64,000 nt of DNA, taken from Hydrangea macrophylla. Taxonomy: Eukaryota; Streptophyta; Magnoliopsida; Cornales; Hydrangeaceae. The number at the start of each line of letters is the position of its first letter. Within the stretch, counting starts at the first letter, position 1. Shown in pieces: positions 10,961-21,639 of this stretch. The notes under the pieces are model-generated. The model was not told where the DNA came from, ran no database searches, and worked only from the letters and a program-made list of their open reading frames with translations. Both the position numbers and the translations under genes were made by a program. The stretch spans positions 51,872,850-51,936,849 of the forward strand of contig CM066991.1 in NCBI GenBank assembly GCA_033977485.1, in the 5' to 3' direction.

Positions 10961-12717
10961 TTCTTAAAAAAAACACAGTTTTTTGTGTTCCGCCGTCCTT
11001 GTTAAATCTAGCACATTTGGAAAACGTCCTCCTCACTTTTTCTCTCCTCCTAATCCCCCCACTTTGGTAACATCCCCCTTACTCTCCTCCTGAAGGATGT
11101 CACCACACCAAGGGGTCACTTTCTCCCCTAGTGTGTCATCTCTTACTCAATGGTGTGTCATCACACCAAGTGTGTCACATTCTCCTCAAGTTAGATGCCA
11201 CAATTTTTTTATATTTTGAAATACAACCCCAACACTTTAAGAAATTATGGGGACATCCCTAGAATCTTCTTAAATAAAAAAATACCCCACATTTTTCAAA
11301 AATTACAAAAGGCCCCAATATTTTTGTGGAATTTACAAATAAGCTCCAAAATATTTTTAAAATTACAAAATGGCCCCAAAACTTTTCAAAATTCAAAATT
11401 TTTTTAAAAAAATTGCAAGTTGAAGAATCTTTTTTTGGCGCTTGCAGCCCTCATGTAGAGCCATAGCTCTAGTCTCTTGCTACACCTTTCAACCATGGGG
11501 CACATCTCTATTAGCATGTCCTCTCTCCTAGGTGTAGGAAAACTACTAATAATACATAGCTTGAACCCTCTACAACCTATCCCCTCTTGCTACTCCCATC
11601 CTTCAACTATTAGTCGCCATGGCTTAACCCATCACTAACCACCATACTCAACCTTCTGCAGGGGAATATATTCCCTTTTGCAAACATTGCATCACATGCC
11701 TCCATGGAAGGACTTATTCTCATCAGAAATCGTACTTATACTCCCAAAGAGGCATCACCAACCACCACACTCCATCAAGGCCTCACAAAATTATCCATTT
11801 TTACCCTCCATTTTTCTTTCAAAAAAAGGGGGGATGAGGAATGAAGTTCTCCATTTGTCTACTCTTTTACCCTCCATTTTGTTTCCTTTAAAAAAAAGGG
11901 AGGAATGAAGTTCTCCTTTTTCCACTCTCTTACTCTCGTCCATTTTGTTTCAAAAATGGGAGAAGAACAAAGTTTTCCACTTTTACCCTCCTCCATTTTT
12001 TAAAAAAATATATTTTTTTTTAAAATGGGGAGGAACAAGTAGGTTCTTCAGATCATTTTCTTTAACTTTCCCATGCCACAATTTTCAACTTCAACATTAT
12101 ATTCTTCTTATCATTATAAAAATGGAGCAAAAACTTGATGCAAAATACAGCTTTATGCCTTCAAATATTATGTTTTTCCATCTAAGAATCCAACTACACA
12201 TCTCCAAACACACGAGCACTCCATTCGTTTCACAAAAAAGAGCTCCAAGCTCACACCTCATCAAGGTGGCACCTGCATCACACTCTCCACCCCGGATGGC
12301 ACAAAAATAGCGCTCTCCCCCTACTAGCCTCACCAGGGCGGCACGAGCAAAACAATCTCACCCTTTTGAAAAGAGTGGCATGAGCATCACGCTCTCTATC
12401 TCAAGGTTGCATGAGCATCACGCTCTCCCCCTCCCTCACTCGGGTGGCACGGGCAATACCCTCCATTCATTTGAGGAGCTTAATTAGGGTGGATCACAAG
12501 AAACATGCTCTCCCCCTTTTAAGAAGGGTTACAGGAGCACCATGCTCTCCCTCACAAGGTCAGCACGAGCATAACGCTCGCCCCCTGCAAGCCTCGCTAG
12601 GGAGGCACGAGTAATACCCTCCCTCTTTTGGAGCCTCAGGTGGCATGAGTATCGTGCTTTCCACCTCAGGGTGGCACGAGTATCACACTTTTCCCCTGCC
12701 TTATGACACAAGAATTT
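10961..12717. other. Non-coding interior of the LARD-like element
   Basis: A- and T-run-rich DNA with short decayed repeats. From 12230 to 12715 a 35-50 bp unit recurs, built on GGCACGAGCATCACGCTCTC. The same unit resumes at 14345-14460, showing that 12718-14335 is an insertion. None of the short frames here has a domain I recognise. Confidence 0.6.
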
Positions 12718-13370
12718 TTCTGTGTGCGCTTGTGTGCTATACCCAAGTGTAGGTAATCGTGCAAGTAGTATAGTACTGGAAGTCTAGGTCGATCCCACAG
12801 GGAAGGTTGAAAATTAATTACCTAGATTAAAATCTAAAAAGAAAAAGAAAAATTTAATGCTTAAGGAAACTGTAGAACACGGAGTTCTACGATTAACAAC
12901 TATTAAAATTAAAAGCAACTAAATTAGTTTAAACTGACAACTAACTAGTTAACTAGAGCAATATTTTAAAACTGGTTTTCTTAGTAAAAGGGAAGTGTTG
13001 GGATCATGCGAATCCACAGTGACCTAGCCATCTACCATGCAATTAGATTAAAGCTCATTGGAGTACATCTTCTACAATATTCCGTATTTATCTAAAGGTA
13101 GAGAATCCATAGCCCTTTCATGACCGGGACTATATCATCCAAATTAAGTTCGAAATACATGAAAGTGATTTAAAACAATAGTTAAGACTTGCACCTACAA
13201 TGGTGTTAGCATTGAGGGTGGTTTGCAAAAGATATTGAAGAAAAATGCTTTAAGGCTTTAAGTTTAAAGACTGTTTTGACAAACTGAGCATTTGGGGACA
13301 ATTTGATAACAAATCTATGAAATAGAAAGTCTAGAAATACTGTATTCAATGTTCTCAAGAATCAGAGGTT

Positions 13371-13491
13371 TCGATCGATCGACGCGCTTTCGATCGATCG
13401 AACATCTTCATCTCTCGATCGATCGAAATGTCTTCGATTGATCGACTGTATCTCTGTCGCGATCGATCGAACTAACTTTGATCGATCGAAC
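13371..13491. repeat. Palindrome cluster (TCGATCGATCGA), downstream set
   Basis: Six copies of TCGATCGATCGA or one-base variants within 121 bp, with spacers of 7-15 bp. On the minus strand they lie about 420-540 bp downstream of the TATA box. Confidence 0.9.
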
Positions 13492-13989
13492 ACAAGAATT
13501 ATTCTGATGCATGGCAGAGGCTTGAAATCACAGTTTCATCGCGATTTCCCAACCTGGGGACTACTCAGACATGGTCTGGAGTGTCACAGATTCATTTTTA
13601 ACGTAAAAGTCCATTAGGGATGCGTTTGGTTGTGATTTTAACATGAAAACCATGAAAACTATGAGTGTACCACTATCTAACATGCAAGATTATGATTAAC
13701 CTTACTATTACTACCAGAAACGATAAACAGATTGTAAACAAACCAAAATAACAAAACATGAGATGATGTATTAAGATCAAACTCCTTGAAAATCCAAGAA
13801 CAAGCAATATTGTACTTTTAATCCTACAAAAAACAATGTAAACTCTCTAACTCTCTCTATAAACTGATAAAAAATAAAAGTGGGCGTCGTCCAAGACGTG
13901 AATATAATTGATATATATAGAAAAACCTAAGGTTAGGGTTACAAAACATGTCCCCGTTGCGTGCGCCGTGAGTTTTGATAAAAGCCATG

Positions 13990-14103
13990 TTCGATCGATC
14001 GAACATATCTCGATCGATTGAACTTCTGGGATCGTCGAGCACTTGAACTGCTTTTGATCGATTGAAGCCTCGATCGCTCGAAACCTCTTCGATCGCTCGA
14101 AAC
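13990..14103. repeat. Palindrome cluster (TCGATCGATCGA), upstream set
   Basis: Five or six variants (TTCGATCGATCGAA, CTCGATCGATTGAA, CTCGATCGCTCGAA) within 114 bp. On the minus strand they end about 70 bp upstream of the TATA-like sequence at 13920-13911. Confidence 0.85.
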
Positions 14104-14335
14104 TCTCTTTTCATGTTTGAATTGTCTTCATTGAAACCAAGCACTTCCTTTTATCTTGCTTATTCAATTCTTCACACAGCAATAGTAATCTGCACAAATA
14201 ACCACTAAAACAATACCAGTTATCATAGATTAATCATATTATATAAAAACTGGCATTGTAATTCGAATTGCAGATAAACAAGGGAGTTGTAAACTAATTC
14301 AGTGTAATTTCTTCTTTTATCGCGGTTGTATTTTA

Positions 14336-15706
14336 CAAATACCCCCGCTTGTCACCTTACTTAGGTGGCATAGGCAACCATATCCCCCATTTGAGCCTCA
14401 GGGCAGCACGAACAACGTGCTCTCCCCCTTTAAGGTGGCACAAGCATCACGCTCTCCCCTTCTACCAGTATGACCACCAAACTCACCATTCGAGTCCATA
14501 AAATACTAATACATACATGTAATTCTTCCTAGGGATCATGTACAAGAAGTAAACAAAGGAAATAAGCAAGGAAAAGGAAATCCTATGAGAAAGTCAAGAG
14601 TAAACAGGTTATTGGAAGGTTAGAAAGGGCAAAATCTGATGACCTATCTCAGGCGTCCTTTGTAGCAAGTCATTCTTATACTCCTGAACATCGTGCAAAA
14701 TGTTTAAATGATGAGCAACAATACTCTCCCTCAAGGTCACAAACTTGTAAGCTTGATACTTGAGCTCCATATCCTGTAAGTGATGATCCAACCATTGCAC
14801 TTGTAGGTATCCTTCATCATTTCTGCGACCTTTCTAGAATAGATGAAATATATGTCATAATGAGAGTTTTCCATGGTTGCCCACCTCAGATACTCCAACA
14901 TATAGCCAAGATGGCCAAACAAAGTTGACTATTGCTCAGTGCCTTATTGATAAAAGCCACTAAAAGTCTCTAGATAAGAATTATACATGCATACCAAATC
15001 CTCAAAAAATGAGAATGCACTTTCACACCCCTCCAGCCATCTTCCACATCCCCAAACATAGTTGGCAGAGGCGGCCCATCCAAGGAAAAATTGGAAGCAC
15101 TGGCCCCAGCTATATCCACTACTAAAGAAGAAGAAAGGGTAACTAAGAGTGTAAGAATAAATAATATGCGTTACAACACCACCACCAAAAAAGAAAGCAA
15201 ATAATGAATTGATACGCAAACTTAAGATTCAGCCATTCAATGGCACAACAAATAAGTTGGTCACATCGCTGCTTCCAAACTTTTCAAAATTTCTTTGAAA
15301 AGAAAGATAGTCCAAGCAAGAAGCTTTGGGAGCATAAGCTTGAATCACACCTCAACCAGCTACCTATTTTGGTACAAGCTCAACAAGTGATTGGAAAACC
15401 AGAGCAAGGGATTACCCCTTTTATAGCAAAGATGGGGGACAATGTGACCATGTGACATGGTACTATAGACGAAGGGTCATAGTACCAATGTAAAGTGGTA
15501 TTGTAGCCACCTGAAGTTCAATGTTTGCAAAATAGAAGTCATTTATCCATCAAATAATCATTCAAAGCCTGCAAAGCACGATCAACCATCATCCATCAAC
15601 CATCTATTTACCACATGGAGACACAATCGTCTGTTGCAAACAAATGATTTTTAAAGTTATGCCTGCCTATCACGTGCTACGCACCCGTCATACGGACAGG
15701 GGGCTA
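14336..15706 (+). other. Distal interior of the LARD-like element
   Basis: Continuation of the interrupted tandem repeat (14345-14460), then unremarkable non-coding DNA up to a purine-rich stretch at 15690-15706 (GGACAGGGGGCTAA) that would serve as polypurine tract before the right LTR. No protein domain is recognisable on either strand. Confidence 0.5.
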
Positions 15707-17211
15707 ATGTAAGTAATGTGCATTAATCCGCCACGTGGTGGTTGCATACATTACCAAAAGGGAAATGTATCTCCAACATCGTCATTACTTATATGTCCAC
15801 ATAGACTACTTACCTACTCACTCAAATCTCTAAGAGGGCTCGTAATTCTACTACTTGCAGCATCTCCAAGGGCCAAGCACATGATGATGGGAGGCCTTCC
15901 CTAGGAAGCTGCAACTCTAATATCCTTAAGAAGACTACAACCCTAATACCTAGGGAACCCAAAGGGCCAAGCCCAAGGTAATAAAAGGCCCTCTATAGGA
16001 GGGGTGCAGCCCAACACTTACAATGCCTTAAAGGGCTAAGTCCATGATGGGAGGCTCTCTCCATGAATCTCCAAGAAGGCCCACTACTAAGTACAATTCC
16101 AATACTTAAGGCCCTCCACTTCAAAAGGCCAAGCCTATGACGGGAGCCCCAGCCCCAGGGGCCATGTTACTATAGAGGGCCAGACCCGTGGCAATCACAA
16201 GAGCCCATAATGAATACACAAACACATATACTCACACTTGGGTCAACCACCTTTAATCAGGAGCATTGTTGAAGAATGGCCTGGCCCATTGAGATCTCAA
16301 GAGCTCATGACTAGGTGGCTAGAGTCTAGGGCATCTCCCTAGCTCATGCCTCCCAGGTGAAGCTAGGGTTGGTTTCAAAGGGAGAGAGAGAGACATATGC
16401 CCAGCAACCCAATCTCACAAACCAATTAGGTAGACCTAGTAGTTGTAAGACCAGCTGGGCCATTACCCTTCCCATTACCTTATCACTTCAACCTTGTTGC
16501 ACACTTTGCAGACCAATAGCATGATCTTGATATACTCCCTCGTTTAAGCCTTCACAACCAATAGTAAACCACCCTTTCGTTGACACACCTATAGCACCTG
16601 CTGCCTCACCTGCTACTCACCAATGCTAGCTTTGCTTTTCTACATGACCTGTCATTGCTTGACCTTTGCCTGGCCAAATCCTATCTAATACCACAACTAC
16701 CACATTTAAGACCCTCACCTACCTTAAACAGAGGGACCTCTCCCATAGCGCCAACACATCACATTGGTAGCTCATCTAGCAAGACCATGATCCCTCACAA
16801 CTGTTCTATAAATACTAGCATAATTCAATACATCTGACAATGAACAGAGCACCTCCAAGCTAAACCTAATCCACTCCAAGCTTCAATAATTAATCAAGTT
16901 CTTACACCCTCCTTATCATTATCCAAGCAACTTCTCGTAGACTTTTTAGTCATTACTTATATACCTACCATTCCCCTTCCACCTTCACTCATACCTTAGT
17001 ACCACTCCTTATATCACCTTTGGACACCTACTACTTCTCTCTCTCTCTTATTTGGAACTGCCCTGGTTCTCACTCGAGCCACATCCTCGCTGGGACCCAT
17101 TCGACTGTACTACTACTTTTTTATTATTGTACTATATCTTACATACACTAGCATGCCTACATGGTATAGTTCTCTTTACACATCATCCACACTAAAAAGA
17201 ACTCATACAAT
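15707..17211 (+). repeat. Right LTR of the LARD-like element
   Basis: Starts at about 15709 (TGTAAGTAATGTGC) right after a purine-rich tract and ends near 17211, where similarity to the left LTR stops. It contains TATAAATA near 16806. The shared part with the left LTR covers 16245-17211. Confidence 0.6.
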
Positions 17212-17224
17212 GTCTTTTTAGTTA

Positions 17225-18126
17225 CGGCTTGTTTGGTTCATGTATTCTTAGGGTGGATTTTGATTCCATCATAATATTACTAGTAATCTTAAAAGTTATC
17301 ATTTTTTGTTTCATGGATTATTTATTGAATTATGGGTCCTACTGGATTCAGAATCCACCCAAAAGTGGGAAAGAGGGTGGATTCTAAATCCTAGTTTGGA
17401 GGTAGTATTCTCAAAGAAAACTGGGGTTTTGATTTTATATTTTCATAATATCTAAATTAGCCATTATATTCATGTAAAGTATCAGTTAAGTTAAGCTAAG
17501 TATTAGATTGATAATTTGCTTGAAAATAATAAGTGCTATTTTGGAAGAAAATAAACTCATATATGGCCGTCGGTTTTGGTTTTGGTTTTGGTTTTGGTTT
17601 TGGTTTTGGGTTTTTTTATTTTATTTTATTGTCAATGGTTGCTCATTTCTTCATTGGATGTTTTGGTTACAATTTAGCTTCATATAAGTGATTGTAGTAT
17701 ACTTTTCAATACGTTGTGAATTAAATCTTCAAAAATTTCCTCTATAATATCAAAACATAAGGTTTTTGTTTTCTCACAACCATCAAAATTGTGTCTTTCT
17801 ACTAACCACATGAACCTAATATTGCATGCCCATATGTCTAACCAATTTTTAGATTTAAGTCATTATTTTCTTAATCATCCTCCAACTTTAGAGGTGTGAA
17901 TTTTAGCTCATTATCTGTTTTAGCCTTCAAGGGTAACTTAGGTATTTAATAACATTCCTATTTCATTTTCCTTGACCCAACCAAACACAAGATTCTAAAT
18001 CCAGCTAGATTCCACTGGTGAACTAAACACTTTGTAGGGATTCAAATTCCTGGTGAATTGATTACTAGTATTATGATTCCTAGTAATCAGAATCCACCTA
18101 AAATAATCCATGGACCAAACGGGTCG
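17225..18126. mobile_element. PIF/Harbinger-like MITE (about 0.9 kb)
   Basis: Imperfect terminal inverted repeats: CGGCTTGTTTGGTTCATG on the left and the complement of CGACCCGTTTGGTCCATG on the right, followed inward by further inverted similarity (GGTGGATT...GATTACTAGTA). Flanking trinucleotides are TTA (17222-17224) and TAA (18127-18129), close to the TWA duplication of this superfamily but not identical. It holds a TTTTGG hexamer array at 17570-17612 and no transposase. Confidence 0.65.
17570..17612. repeat. (TTTTGG)n hexamer array
   Basis: Six to seven perfect TTTTGG units in tandem inside the MITE at 17225-18126. Confidence 0.9.
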
Positions 18127-18129
18127 TAA

Positions 18130-18280
18130 TAATAAATATGAATTAATAATTAATAACGAATAAGTATAAATATAAATAAGTTATACGTTATAAGCAATTA
18201 ATTTTTTGTAACAAGTTATAAGTAAATGTGTAATACTTAATAAGTTATAACTTAACAATTAGTATAAGTTGTAGGTTATA
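18130..18280. other. AT-rich spacer, no gene
   Basis: About 150 bp of AT-rich DNA with repeated ATAAGTTATAA-like words between the MITE and the next LTR. Nothing coding. Confidence 0.6.
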
Positions 18281-19227
18281 TGTAACACCCAGTATTTGTA
18301 AACAAAATTATATTTCTTATTTCATTTTTGGAATTCATTTTTTGTACTATTATCTCTATGCGATATATGTATTCAAGGTTCACGTGTTCGTTTAGACGGT
18401 CACACACAGACCCGTACACTCATTCGCAGTACATCATTTGCGCACAATACCAGTCTTGCAAGTAAATCAGTACAATGCACGGATACTTGTACACGACATA
18501 AGCACTAAGGGCTTACATGCAGCACCCGCAATTTTCCAAAAAATTCCATGTATGAATTCCCTAGAGAAAATTGAATTATGATGTCACCTCATATTATCCT
18601 GGTTATAGAACTTAAGAAAATTATAGTTAGAACCTATGAACAAGTTTTTTTGGATTGTCGTTCTAACAATGACGGTAATAATAACTCAGTAACTATAATA
18701 GTAGTCATAACCTTGACTCTTAGTCACTGTTTAGAATCCATAGAATTTCACTCAGGCTCGTACACAGCCCTGTATAAATGTATTTTATAGTTGTGCACAC
18801 ATTCATAGCATTGCATGTATTTTGGGATATTGACACACATCCCGAGGTACACAAGCCAAGAGTGGACCCCACCCCTGCCATGTGGCAGCCATGTATACCT
18901 TTTCCCCCCTCCCAATCTACCCTTGGACACAACAATACAAACACATACTCATACCTCATATGTTTGGACAACCCTCATTCACCTTCTCCTCTATAATAAG
19001 ACACCACCCTACAACAACCCCTATAATACGTCTATATAGATGGTTAGAGAGTGTAACTCCAGCCCATTTATCTGTATTTATTCGATTACGAATGTATTTC
19101 TATATTTCTGTGTCCATTTGTATAAGGTACGATTGTATATGTATTAAATTTGATTATAGTTCATATGGATGTTTATACTTGAACCTCTTAAACCCTTGAG
19201 CTTTAGAAAGTTTAGAGAAATAGGAGC

Positions 19228-19262
19228 CCCGAGCACTCGAGTACGGGAGTGCTTGAGCTATA
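19228..19262. repeat. GAGCACTCGAG-type palindromes upstream of the Tekay TATA box
   Basis: Two degenerate copies of a GAGCGCTCGAGC word (CCGAGCACTCGAG, GAGTGCTTGAGC) ending about 43 bp before TATAAATA at 19305-19312. Further copies occur downstream at 19763-19823 and 20052-20077. Confidence 0.75.
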
Positions 19263-19304
19263 AAAATGGTAAAATGACTATTTTGCCCCTGGCCCTTGAA
19301 ACTC

Positions 19305-19312
19305 TATAAATA
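19305..19312 (+). promoter_or_regulatory. TATA box of the Tekay-type LTR
   Basis: TATAAATA followed by CCAGAG; the homologous position in the related LTR is 29113-29120 (TATAAATA then CCAAGC). Confidence 0.7.
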
Positions 19313-21491
19313 CCAGAGTTTTCCCAGCATTACGTTTATAAACTCTATTTTCCAAAGAGTGTCCTTAAGAGAGAGATCTTGAGAGTCGATATATATTTAT
19401 ACACATTTCATATGCAAACACCACTTGCATGTCCTCAAATTCATACCACTCATACATACACAAGCACCTGTATTACAACTACCATGAAGCTCTAGAAGTG
19501 AGTCTTAATGGATCAAAGTGAAGAAGATGGAAATTGGAGGATCTATCTATTGAAGTTGTATTTAGAGCATGATCATCACAACACACACAAATCTTTTTCA
19601 TCTAAGCATCTAATTGATCATCCAATCTAAGTGAGTACTCATACTCACTCAAATTCGTGTTTCATTAAGTTAAACTTATGATCTATGACTATGCATGTTG
19701 CATGCAAGGAGACTTAAGTCAAAATTCTGTTATAATATACAAAACTGCTAGAAACTACTAAACCCGAGCACTTGAGCTCATGCAAGCGCTCGAGCCCCAC
19801 AAACAAGCCAGGCCTGAGCGCTCAAGTGGTGTAGTATGTAGAAAATCAGTTTGCTTGCATGTTGATTTTAGTATAATCTATGCTATAATTGTCATACCCT
19901 GAGCTAATATAGTTATACTTAGACCTTGGGATCGATATATATGTGCATGTACTCTCTAGATGTTATACTTCAAGCAATTTTAATAGTACCTTATTAATGA
20001 ATAACTTTTATAATGAAAAGAAAGAAGAATTCTGGAAAATACAAAGCCAAGCGCTCGAGCTTACTAGAGCGCTCAAAGCCTACTATTTTATGAAAGATAT
20101 CTTTTCTTTAGTAATTAATGTAACGAACCTGTGAGCGTTATATATGCGATGTATGAGAATTACATGAATAATAATATGATGTATATAAGTACGTTATCTC
20201 AATATTAAGATACTTTAATGACTTGTACCACGCGCACCGGTTGGATACAAGAAAATTGTGATGACGCTGATAACAAGATGATCGTATCTATCAGTCTGGT
20301 TCTTATGTTTCATCTAAGAAAGAGCAATGAGCTTTGCGATGCTGTTGAGATGTCACCATAGCTATACAGGCAATGGAGGCAAGAGTAGTCATACCATATC
20401 GGTACAATGTATTGTGAATGGCATAAGTGGCAAGTGTAGTAGTAGTACCTTGTTAGTACTGTCAAGGTCAGTTGAGTTGAGATTGTTAACCAGCTATAAG
20501 GCAGAGATGTCAAGCAAGTGGTCATAAGGTAGAGATGACAAGTTAACCAATGCTGAATGGAATAAGATAAGGGTTACCAAGTTTGAGGCCATAAGGCAGA
20601 GATGACAAGATGGTAACCTAACGGCCATAAGGCAGAGATATTCTAGGCCGACGACACTTATGTTGGATGCATGCAAAGAGTCGAGTTACTAAAGATTGGA
20701 CTTGTGGCCCAACATAAAGTAAAGATTGTACTGGTGTCCAAAGTGAGTTCAGTGCGTAAGGATTAAACCTGTGGTTCAAAGTAAAGTGTAAAGTTGGTAC
20801 GAATTAGACTAATGGTCCAAAGTGGTCAGTTGATTTTGATTATATTCCCAAACATCCAAGTATGTTGATGAACATTTCCTAATGTACGTAATTTGTCAAG
20901 ATTGAGATTAAGCGAGACTTAATGGTAATGTTTCCAAAAGCATAAAAGGAATCTTTTACTTTCTTAACGAATTAACCAAATATTTTCTGAGCCTGATCAA
21001 GTGTAGTAGGTTTGCTCACTCAACTTGCATTCCAGTTGACGACTATCATGTCTTGGACAATCAAACATCCAGGTCTTGCAGAGGCAAACTATCCAGAGGA
21101 GGAATGCACTGAGGAAGGCTATGGCTTTGCATGTTAGCTGACAGAAGTTGAAGACATTTGTTTTACCTATCCGTGTTTATAATGAGGCACTAGGTGTCGT
21201 ACTCATTATGTTGTAGGGATTCATGCCCAGAGTATTATCCTCTTTTCTTTCCCTCTTCTCTATGATGAATTAATGATGATGTTCTAAGGCTCTAATGTTA
21301 ATATTAAGTATGTCTAGAACTACCATGTTTATTTATACTACTTCCTTTTACTGCTTATTATTTATTATCTCTATCTACCTTGCTATGAACAATCATGTGA
21401 TCCTCAACTTTCCATGTATCCACGGGACCAAAAGAGAAAATGTTTATAAAAATTTCCTATTTTGGCTACTCTGAGATGTGATAGAGATTTT

Positions 21492-21503
21492 TAGTATCAG
21501 AGC
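21492..21503 (+). promoter_or_regulatory. Degenerate methionine-tRNA primer-binding site
   Basis: TAGTATCAGAGC in place of TGGTATCAGAGC, followed by ACTAGGTTT. The position right after the LTR end fits the Tekay PBS. Confidence 0.65.
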
Positions 21504-21639
21504 ACTAGGTTTAGACTTGCTCGATGATTGTCCTACACATTTGAGCCTTGATCCTTAAGATGCCTTGCGCTAGGACATAGATTACTCACTCGTGTAGCCT
21601 CGAATATGGATCATGGGTTTTGATTGTTGCCTCAGGATG

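Larger units (their letters stand above)
12718..14335 (-). mobile_element. LTR-like insertion with TCGATCGATCGA clusters, minus orientation
   Basis: This block interrupts a tandem-repeat field that resumes on its other side. Read on the minus strand it starts TGTAAAATACAACCGCG (from 14334) and ends near GCGCACACA (12718), has TATA-like CTATATATAT at 13920-13911, and carries palindrome clusters both upstream (14103-13990) and downstream (13491-13371) of it. It lacks coding sequence, so it is probably a solo LTR or TRIM-like unit. No target duplication could be matched, so the exact ends are uncertain. Confidence 0.5.
7905..17211 (+). mobile_element. Large non-coding LTR element (LARD-like)
   Basis: Two direct repeats, 7905-8965 and 16245-17211, are similar throughout, including the TATA region and the block with CCTCACCTACCTTAAACAGA. 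The right repeat extends upstream to a likely LTR start TGTAAG at about 15709, directly after the purine-rich GGACAGGGGGCTAA. The 6.7-kb interior shows no recognisable protease, RT, RNase H or integrase; it is made of pyrimidine-rich and tandemly repeated DNA with decayed short frames. This fits a LARD, a non-autonomous element mobilised in trans. The left LTR lacks roughly its first 0.5 kb. LTRs differ visibly along their length, so the insertion is old. Confidence 0.65.
18281..21483 (+). mobile_element. Tekay/Del-type 5' LTR
   Basis: Starts TGTAACACCCAGTATTTG, the typical opening of Tekay/Del chromovirus LTRs, and is about 3.2 kb long. It ends near 21483 (TGATA, probably a decayed TGACA), nine bases before a degenerate methionine-tRNA primer site. 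It carries TATAAATA at 19305-19312 and GAGCGCTC/CTCGAG palindromes on both sides of it. Internal local repeats such as AAGGCAGAGATGACAAG at 20500-20640 are typical of this LTR class. The other LTR of the element is not cleanly present; 28990-29985 is related but diverged and shorter. Confidence 0.75.

Noticed and set aside
13857..14144. 95-codon minus-strand frame
   Set aside because: It spans the palindrome cluster upstream of an LTR TATA box; the repeated DRSN/DRGFNRS-type residues come from TCGATCGA repeats.
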